5,222 nucleotides of DNA, taken from positions 1-5,222 of the forward strand of contig JAJUHR010000148.1 of the NCBI GenBank assembly GCA_029267795.1, given 5' to 3'. Each line of letters begins with the position of its first letter. The first letter of the stretch is position 1. The notes under the pieces are model-generated. The model saw only the letters and a program-made list of their open reading frames with translations. It ran no database searches and was not told the origin of the DNA. Made by a program: the position numbers and the translations under genes. Origin of the DNA: Planctomycetota bacterium. Its GTDB lineage: Bacteria; Planctomycetota; Phycisphaerae; Phycisphaerales; Phycisphaeraceae. This document shows, piece after piece, positions 1 through 4,356 of this stretch.

Positions 1-528
1 ATCTGCTGGCCGGTGCTGGGGGTGGCGGCGCTGTGGATCAAGGCGGTGGACGGGGGGCCGGTGCTGTATCGGCAGTGGCGTGTGGGTCGGGAAGGGTGGA
101 TGTTTCGGCTGTACAAGCTGCGGACGATGAGCCTGGACGCGGAGGGTGACGGGCGGGCGCGGTTTGCGTCGCGGAACGACCCGCGGGTGCTGCCGGGGTG
201 CGGGTGGATGCGCAAGAGCCACGCGGACGAGCTGCCGCAGCTGTGGAACATCCTGCGGGGACAGATGAGCCTGGTGGGGCCGAGGCCGGAGCGGCCGGAG
301 ATTTTCGAGCGGTTGAGGCCGGCGATCCCGGACATCGAGCGGCGTTTGGAGTCGAAGCCGGGGCTGACGGGCCTGGCGCAGGTGTGCAACGGGTACACGA
401 ACGACCTGGCCGGGGCGAGGCAGAAGTTTGCGTACGACGTGCGGTACCTGCGTGGGCGGTCGGTGTGGGGGGAGGTGCGATTGCTGATGGCGACGATCCC
501 CAAGGTGTGGGATCGGGCGGCGGTGTGA
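1..528 (+). CDS. Polyprenyl-phosphate sugar-1-phosphate transferase (WbaP/PglC-type), 5' truncated
   Basis: This is the C-terminal part of a bacterial sugar transferase, the membrane enzyme that moves a sugar-1-phosphate from a nucleotide sugar to undecaprenyl phosphate and so starts each repeat unit. The frame is open from base 1, so the true start lies upstream; 175 codons remain before the TGA at 526-528. Numbering from base 1, residues 1-14 look like the end of a membrane helix. Family motifs follow in order: GGPVLYRQ with RVGR, KLRTM (39-43), DPR (60-62), DELPQLW with the catalytic Asp-Glu dyad at D76-E77, SLVGPRPERPE (90-100) and KPGLTGLAQV (119-128). The order and spacing match the catalytic core, and nothing essential seems missing. 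The product is known in the family to sit at the inner membrane with its active site facing the cytoplasm. Whether it is the long form with several N-terminal helices or the short form, and which sugar it uses, cannot be told from this fragment. It is followed after 38 bases by the export gene, consistent with one operon. Confidence 0.95.
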   Translation: MCWPVLGVAALWIKAVDGGPVLYRQWRVGREGWMFRLYKLRTMSLDAEGDGRARFASRNDPRVLPGCGWMRKSHADELPQLWNILRGQMSLVGPRPERPEIFERLRPAIPDIERRLESKPGLTGLAQVCNGYTNDLAGARQKFAYDVRYLRGRSVWGEVRLLMATIPKVWDRAAV

Positions 529-547
529 GGTCGAAGCGGGGGTCGCG

Positions 548-565
548 GGGCTTGAAGGGCTTGAA
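548..565 (+). repeat. Tandem 9-mer duplication abutting the export-gene start
   Basis: The unit GGGCTTGAA occurs twice in a row without a mismatch (548-556 and 557-565), ending one base before the ATG at 567. It fills almost half of the 38-base gap between the sugar transferase and the export gene. The junction of the two copies makes the purine run GAAGGG at 554-559, seven bases before the ATG, which is the only Shine-Dalgarno-like stretch here. The duplication may therefore have created or improved the ribosome binding site. That role is inference; the repeat itself is visible. Confidence 0.6.
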
Positions 566-566
566 C

Positions 567-1340
567 ATGAAGAGGATCGAGACAGGCGTGGAGCTGGTCC
601 GCTGGGCCCTGCCGATGGCCTTGACGGTGGCGTTGCCGCTGGGGACCGGGGGTTGCGAGCGGTACACGGATTACAGCGCGTTCCTGGCGGAGCCGAGGCC
701 GGTGGTCAGCGCCAAGGAATACCGGATGGGGCCGCCGGACGAGGTTCAGGTCGAGTCCAAGCGGGTGCGGGAGTTGGCCAACCATACGGAGCGGATCCGG
801 CCGGACGGGTACGTGACGCCGCCGCTGATCGGCAACGTGTTCGTGGCGGGCAAGACGTGCGAGGAGGTCAGCGCCGAAATGCAAAAGTTGGCGCAGAAGT
901 ATTACGAAGACGCTGACGTGACGGTGCGGGTGGTGGGTTTTTACAGCAAGAAGATCTATGTGTTCGGGGAGGTGTTCGCGCCGGGGCCTTACCCGTACAA
1001 CGGGGCGAATTCGGTGCTGGGGATGTTGGCGGCGGCGCAGCCGACGCGGCTGGCGGACCCGAGTCGGATTCAGATTGTTCGGCCGAACAAGGACGGGCAA
1101 CTGATCCGGCGGATGACGATCGATCTGGATGCGATGGTGCAAGAGGGGGACACATCGTTGGACGCGGTGCTGGAGTCTGGGGACATCGTGTACGTGCCGC
1201 CGAATGCCCTGGCGACGGTGGGTCTGGCGCTGCAGCAGTTGCTGCTGCCGATCCAGCCGGCGGCGCAGACGGTGCGGGGGCCGGCGGACATCGAGGAAAC
1301 GACGATGGGGACGGTGTACGGGCGTGAGGAGGGGCGGTAG
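567..1340 (+). CDS. Polysaccharide export (OPX) protein, Wza/GumB-like, probable lipoprotein
   Basis: This 257-residue protein belongs to the outer-membrane polysaccharide export family, whose members form the periplasmic and outer-membrane exit channel. The N-terminus has basic residues (K2, R3, R12), a hydrophobic core (about 13-26) and a cysteine at 30, as expected for an exported lipoprotein. The lipobox is weak (GTGG before C30, with Thr at -3 where Leu is usual). A poly-export domain spans about 49-125 (YRMGPPDEV, then RPDGYVTPPLIG and a helix). An SLBB-type domain spans about 129-210 (YVFGEVFAPGPYPY to GDIVYVPPN). A hydrophobic or amphipathic helix at about 214-233 fits the terminal membrane helix of the family. 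It is shorter than E. coli Wza (about 379 residues) and close to short GumB-like proteins, probably with one SLBB repeat. The frame is open far upstream, but earlier starts would overlap the sugar transferase; ATG 567 has GAAGGG seven bases before it and yields a signal peptide. The co-polymerase follows after 58 bases. Confidence 0.92.
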   Translation: MKRIETGVELVRWALPMALTVALPLGTGGCERYTDYSAFLAEPRPVVSAKEYRMGPPDEVQVESKRVRELANHTERIRPDGYVTPPLIGNVFVAGKTCEEVSAEMQKLAQKYYEDADVTVRVVGFYSKKIYVFGEVFAPGPYPYNGANSVLGMLAAAQPTRLADPSRIQIVRPNKDGQLIRRMTIDLDAMVQEGDTSLDAVLESGDIVYVPPNALATVGLALQQLLLPIQPAAQTVRGPADIEETTMGTVYGREEGR

Positions 1341-1383
1341 GCGAGGGTTCTCCAAGGGCCGTGGCCCGGGCGGGCGGCGTGGT

Positions 1384-1388
1384 GGGAG
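1384..1388 (+). promoter_or_regulatory. Probable ribosome binding site of the co-polymerase gene
   Basis: GGGAG lies ten bases before the ATG at 1399. The reading frame of the co-polymerase is open far upstream, into the export gene, so this site together with the switch to a recognisable protein at MSRHNN decides the start. The spacing is somewhat long, which lowers certainty. Confidence 0.45.
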
Positions 1389-1398
1389 TGGATCAGCT

Positions 1399-3063
1399 AT
1401 GAGCCGACACAACAATCAAGCCAAGGCGTTGCTGGACGCGTGGGAAGTATTGCTGCGTCACCGGCGGCGGTTCATCCTTCCGGCGTTCGTGGTGACCGCG
1501 GGCGTGCTGGGGGCGAGCATGCTGCTGCCCCGCAAGTACAAGGCCGAGGCGGTGTTTGAGCGTCGCACCGACATGGTGCTGGCGGAGATCATCCATCGCG
1601 GGGCGCCGGATTCGTTCCAGGACCCGAAGCAGTCGCTGGAGCAGGAGTTGGCCGGGAACCCGGCGATGGAGCAGTTGTTTGCGATGCTCGGGGAGTCGCA
1701 GGACCCGCAGGTTCGCGAGGCGATGCGGGATTGGGACTGGGACGAGTTCGAGGCGCAGATCGCCCGCAAGACGACCGTCAGCTACGACATCTCGGCGAGC
1801 CAGCTCGACCGGGTGCGGGTGTCGCTGATCCACGAGGACGCGCACCTAGCCCGGACCGTGGTGAACGTGCTGGTGCAGAACTACATCGACCGGACGCGGA
1901 GCCAGATCGACGCGCGGCTGAGGCACACGGCGGGGTTCTTCCGCTCGGAGGTGCAGCGGGCCCACGAGCAGATCGAGCAGATCGAGGATCGGAAGCTGGA
2001 TTTCGAGATCAAGCACGGGGAGATGCTGCCGGACCGGCCCGACGGCATCCAGCTGATGGTGGCCGACGCCCAGAGCCAGCTGATGATGCTTCAGCACCAG
2101 CGGCAGGGGGCCCTGGTGCGGGTGCAGGAGTTGCAGAAGATGCTGGAGCAGACCCCGCGGACGGTGCCCGAAGTTGTGACGGCGCCGAACCCCGAGGTGG
2201 CGCGGATGGAGCAGAAGGTGCGTCAGCTGCGGGATCAGATCGAGCTGTACACGGGGGCGTACAAGATGACGCCGGACCACCCGGACCTGGTGTTGCTGGG
2301 TGAGCAGATCCGGGGTCTGCAAGAGGAGATCGCCAAGGCCCCGAAGGAGATCGTGATCAGCACCCAGGTTCGGATGAACCACAAGTACCAGGAGCTGGAG
2401 TTGCAGGTGGCGACGGCGAACACGGAGGTGGCTTCGCTGGAGGAGCAGATCGCCGCAGTCCGTGGGCACGTGGAGCAGCTGAGCGCTGAATCGGCCAAGC
2501 TGCTGCCGATCCGCAGCGAGTACCGCAAGCTGCAGCGTGAGAGCGAGGAGGCCCAGCGTCAACTGGCGTTCTGGGAGGACAACCTGCGGCGGGTGGAGAT
2601 GGCCCTGACGGCCGAGTCCGGGGACCGCGGCATCCGGATGGACTTCATTCAACCGTGCGGGGTGATCCGCAAGCCGGTGTCGCCGAACCTGGCGCAGGTG
2701 CTGGCGGCGGCGATGACGCTGGGGCTGGCCAGCGGGGGGCTGAGCGTGTTCTTCGCGCACCGCATCGACGAGACGTACTACGGGGGTGGGGAGATGGCCG
2801 AGTCGCTGAACCTGCCGCTGTTCGGGACGGTCAGCGAGATCATCTCCAAGAAGGAGCAGCGCGCCCGACGGTTCCGCAGGAGGGTGGTATACCCGATCAA
2901 CGCCGCGGCGATGCTGGCGACGCTGGGGGTGATGGCCGGGCTGTTGTACCTGAACCTGGAGAAGCCGCGGGAGTTCGCGGAGTTCAGGCAGTCGCCGGCG
3001 CAGTTCTTGCTGCGGAGCTTGCTCGATGCGGAGCGGGTGCCGCCGAAGCCTAGCGAGGAGTGA
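1399..3063 (+). CDS. Polysaccharide co-polymerase / chain-length determinant (GumC/Wzz family), no kinase domain
   Basis: This 554-residue inner-membrane protein is expected to set polymer length and couple the polymerase to the OPX channel. A short basic cytoplasmic N-terminus (HRRR at 21-24) leads into TM1 (about 25-43) and a Wzz-like region beginning KYKAEAVFE (47-54). A large periplasmic part follows, rich in Glu, Gln, Arg and Leu heptads, giving likely coiled coils at about 181-255, 264-282 and 298-404. The end of this part (FWEDNLRRVE, 391-400) resembles the GNVR region of GumC proteins. The Pro-rich motif RKPVSPN (424-430) precedes TM2 (about 431-453), as is usual in the family. Unlike a classical two-helix Wzz, the chain continues through ESLNLPLFGTVSEI and a basic stretch (487-495) to a third hydrophobic segment (about 497-518), then a 36-residue hydrophilic tail. 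There is no Walker motif, so the kinase role falls to the gene at 3280. The family call is secure; the three-helix topology is my reading by eye. Confidence 0.93.
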   Translation: MSRHNNQAKALLDAWEVLLRHRRRFILPAFVVTAGVLGASMLLPRKYKAEAVFERRTDMVLAEIIHRGAPDSFQDPKQSLEQELAGNPAMEQLFAMLGESQDPQVREAMRDWDWDEFEAQIARKTTVSYDISASQLDRVRVSLIHEDAHLARTVVNVLVQNYIDRTRSQIDARLRHTAGFFRSEVQRAHEQIEQIEDRKLDFEIKHGEMLPDRPDGIQLMVADAQSQLMMLQHQRQGALVRVQELQKMLEQTPRTVPEVVTAPNPEVARMEQKVRQLRDQIELYTGAYKMTPDHPDLVLLGEQIRGLQEEIAKAPKEIVISTQVRMNHKYQELELQVATANTEVASLEEQIAAVRGHVEQLSAESAKLLPIRSEYRKLQRESEEAQRQLAFWEDNLRRVEMALTAESGDRGIRMDFIQPCGVIRKPVSPNLAQVLAAAMTLGLASGGLSVFFAHRIDETYYGGGEMAESLNLPLFGTVSEIISKKEQRARRFRRRVVYPINAAAMLATLGVMAGLLYLNLEKPREFAEFRQSPAQFLLRSLLDAERVPPKPSEE

Positions 3064-3088
3064 GCGGCGTGCCGAGGGGGGTGCTGAG

Positions 3089-3105
3089 GCTGGGCGTGTC
3101 CCGGC
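3089..3105 (+). other. Short stem-loop 25 bases after the co-polymerase stop
   Basis: GCTGGG (3089-3094) can pair with CCCGGC (3100-3105), with one G-U pair and the five-base loop CGTGT. It is followed by a GGTTGTTCGG stretch but not a true T-run. It could act as a weak terminator or an mRNA-end stabiliser. In DNA this GC-rich, a stem this short can arise by chance. Confidence 0.25.
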
Positions 3106-3186
3106 GGTTGTTCGGTGGTGTGCGTCGCTGGTGGTAGTCGGGGGGCGTGGCGAGCCGGGGCCGGTGGATCGAGCCCCAGATAGTCG

Positions 3187-3215
3187 ACCGGGCGACCGAG
3201 GTTTGGTCGCTCGGT
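3187..3215 (+). other. Strong hairpin (11-bp stem, 7-base loop) in the kinase leader
   Basis: The arm ACCGGGCGACC (3187-3197) pairs along its whole length with GGTCGCTCGGT (3205-3215), with a single G-U wobble and no bulge; the loop is GAGGTTT (3198-3204). It lies 64 bases before the kinase ATG. No T-tract follows, so it is not a standard intrinsic terminator. It could be an attenuator, an RNA-processing or stability element, or, read as DNA, an imperfect 29-bp operator. It is the best-formed inverted repeat that I found in the non-coding parts of the window. Confidence 0.55.
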
Positions 3216-3228
3216 GGCGGGGACCCGA

Positions 3229-3241
3229 AGCCCGGAGGGCT
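3229..3241 (+). other. Second small stem-loop in the kinase leader
   Basis: AGCCC (3229-3233) and GGGCT (3237-3241) form a perfect five-base-pair stem closed by the three-base loop GGA. It sits 13 bases downstream of the larger hairpin and 38 bases upstream of the kinase ATG. It may stack with that hairpin in a folded leader. Taken alone it is short enough to be chance. Confidence 0.3.
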
Positions 3242-3268
3242 GGAGGCCGCACGCACTTTGATCCTAGC

Positions 3269-3275
3269 GGGGTGA
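3269..3275 (+). promoter_or_regulatory. Possible ribosome binding site of the kinase gene
   Basis: GGGGTGA ends four bases before the ATG at 3280 and resembles the GAGGTGA part of an extended Shine-Dalgarno sequence with one mismatch. The start is also fixed by an in-frame TAG at 3265-3267, which rules out any start further upstream. Confidence 0.4.
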
Positions 3276-3279
3276 GCAC

Positions 3280-4203
3280 ATGGGATACCCATTCGACGCC
3301 GATGACCGCAACCGAGGGAATCCGCCCGACGCCGGGGGTTGGGGGTCTGAGCCGCCACCGCCACAGGGGGCGCCGCGGACGCTGAAGATCACCGAGTCGG
3401 CATCGGCGGAGGAAGCGTTGGCGACGGCTGGGCAGCCGTCGGTGTCGCCGATCCGTATCAATCCTGGGCACGCGGCGGCCTCGATCGACGTGCGGGGGAT
3501 CGATGACCGGCTGCTGGCGCTGACCGAGCCGGAGGGCATCGTGGCGGAGGAGTACCGGGCGATCCGCACGAGCCTGCTGTCGCGGTGGCGTGAGGCGCGT
3601 CATTTGATCCACGTGATCACCAGCGCCACGCCTCAGGAGGGCAAGACGATCACGAGCCTGAACGTGGGGTTCAGCTTCGCGGAGCTGCGGAACCGCCGGA
3701 CGATCGTGATCGAGGCGGACCTGCGGCTGCCGCAGTTCAAGAAGCTGCTGGGTTTGCCGGAGACCCCGGGGCTGGTGGGCCTGCTGGAGCGGCAGGCGAA
3801 CCTGTCGCAGGTGATCCAGTCGGTGGCCGGGGGGCGGGTGCACGTGATTGCCGCCGGCCGGTCCGCCCATGCGCAGGCGGTGCAGTTGCTGTCCAGCCCG
3901 CTGATGAAGACGCTGTTGAACGCCCTGCGGAGCAAGTTCGATCACGTTGTTGTGGACACGCCGCCGGTGATTCAGGTGGCGGACGCGGGGATCGTCGGGG
4001 CGCAGGCGGACGACGTGCTGATGGTGGCGCGGATGGGCAAGACGCCGAAGATGCTCGTGGCCCAGGCGGTGCGTGTGCTGGGCAGTTACAACGCGAAGGT
4101 CTCGGGCGTGATCGCGACCGATCAGCAGCGCGGCGCCCCGCCGCTGCTGCGTTCGAGGTACGGGTACCACTACCGGTATTTCCGAGCTGCCGAGGCGGCT
4201 TGA
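3280..4203 (+). CDS. BY-kinase-type tyrosine autokinase (CpsD/CapB/Wzc C-domain-like)
   Basis: This 307-residue soluble protein matches bacterial tyrosine kinases that control polysaccharide assembly by phosphorylating their own C-terminal tyrosines. Residues 1 to about 85 are Pro/Gly/Ala-rich, probably disordered. EEYRAIRTSL (90-99) contains the EX2RX2R oligomerisation motif (E90, R93, R96). Walker A is SATPQEGKT (115-123, K122), with Gln where Gly is common. Walker A' is IVIEADLR (142-149), in which the usual first Asp is Glu145 while Asp147 is kept. Walker B is VVVDTPP (223-229, D226). The C-terminus alternates tyrosines, RYGYHYRYFR (293-302: Y294, Y296, Y298, Y300), as in BY-kinase tyrosine clusters. 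With no membrane helix, it should need the co-polymerase encoded just upstream as its membrane activator, the split arrangement typical of Firmicutes and also seen in some diderms. ATG 3280 is the first possible start. A non-kinase ParA/MinD-type ATPase is the alternative, but the tyrosine tail and gene context favour a kinase. Confidence 0.93.
   Translation: MGYPFDADDRNRGNPPDAGGWGSEPPPPQGAPRTLKITESASAEEALATAGQPSVSPIRINPGHAAASIDVRGIDDRLLALTEPEGIVAEEYRAIRTSLLSRWREARHLIHVITSATPQEGKTITSLNVGFSFAELRNRRTIVIEADLRLPQFKKLLGLPETPGLVGLLERQANLSQVIQSVAGGRVHVIAAGRSAHAQAVQLLSSPLMKTLLNALRSKFDHVVVDTPPVIQVADAGIVGAQADDVLMVARMGKTPKMLVAQAVRVLGSYNAKVSGVIATDQQRGAPPLLRSRYGYHYRYFRAAEAA
3422..3441. repeat. Near-perfect 20-bp palindrome inside the kinase gene
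   Basis: The arms CGACGGCTG (3422-3430) and CAGCCGTCG (3433-3441) are exact reverse complements separated by only GG. The site lies in the codons for residues about 48-54, in the low-complexity N-terminal region of the kinase before its folded domain. As RNA it would form a stem of about seven base pairs with a six-base loop. As DNA it has the symmetry of a dimeric-protein binding site. No function can be assigned from sequence alone. Confidence 0.5.
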
Positions 4204-4356
4204 ACCGGCCTAGAAGGCACGACATGGAAAGGGCTGGCATGGGTGTGTTTGACGATCCGCTGTCGACCCCTGGAACTGAGCGTGATGGATCGGCAACGGG
4301 GCGGCTTGGGAGATTCGATGATCGGAGCGAGGCTCGACCTTCAGGGGAGCATTCCG
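4204..4356 (+). other. 153-base gap before the glycosyltransferase
   Basis: No recognisable gene or promoter is seen. GC is about 61% by hand count, which looks lower than the genes on either side. The glycosyltransferase frame is open through the whole gap back to the kinase stop at 4201-4203, so longer N-termini (for example from ATG 4285 or 4318) are formally possible, but their translation does not look like the family. A 64-codon frame from ATG 4224 overlaps the glycosyltransferase start and has mixed third-base use, unlike the neighbouring genes, so I do not call it. Confidence 0.45.
4343..4349 (+). promoter_or_regulatory. Ribosome binding site deciding the glycosyltransferase start
   Basis: AGGGGAG lies seven bases before ATG 4357 and is the best Shine-Dalgarno match in the window. 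It selects this start over in-frame candidates upstream (4285, 4318) and over the ATG two codons later at 4363. Confidence 0.65.

Larger units (their letters stand above)
3064..3279 (+). other. 216-base gap between co-polymerase and kinase: putative structured leader
   Basis: No convincing coding sequence is seen here; the kinase frame is closed by a TAG at 3265-3267. The gap is several times longer than the two gaps upstream (38 and 58 bases) and contains at least three short stem-loops: 3089-3105, 3187-3215 and 3229-3241. A further possible pairing is GGGGC at 3157-3161 with GCCCC at 3173-3177. I could not recognise a standard -35/-10 or sigma-54 promoter, nor a known riboswitch class. It may be the 5' leader of a separately controlled kinase transcript or an intercistronic element tuning expression within one operon. 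Both are inference. Confidence 0.4.

Noticed and set aside
198..566. Upstream extension of the export-protein frame to 380 residues
   Set aside because: The added part overlaps the sugar transferase in another frame and reads as a Gly/Ala/Arg-rich shadow; a signal peptide appears only when translation starts at ATG 567.
1356..1371. GGGCC-GT-GGCCC inverted repeat and GCCCGGGC palindrome between the export and co-polymerase genes
   Set aside because: The first would give only a four-base-pair stem with a realistic loop, and short GC palindromes are expected by chance in this composition.
1129..1398. Upstream extension of the co-polymerase frame to 644 residues
   Set aside because: The extra 90 residues are Arg/Cys/Trp-rich shadow sequence inside the export gene; homologous character begins at ATG 1399.
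3187..3222. Intrinsic terminator at the strong hairpin
   Set aside because: The stem is good, but it is followed by GGCGGGG rather than a T-run, so I list it as a hairpin of unknown role.
3251..3262. Resemblance of ACGCACTTTG to the conserved core of a c-di-GMP (GEMM) riboswitch
   Set aside because: Only a few bases match; the required paired stems and GNRA tetraloop/receptor arrangement are not visible.
1846..4170. Open frame of 774 codons on the - strand spanning the co-polymerase and kinase genes
   Set aside because: Its translation is a low-complexity mix of Arg, His, Gln, Pro and Leu with no domain. It crosses two well-supported + strand genes and their gap, and it follows from the scarcity of stop codons opposite G-ending codons.
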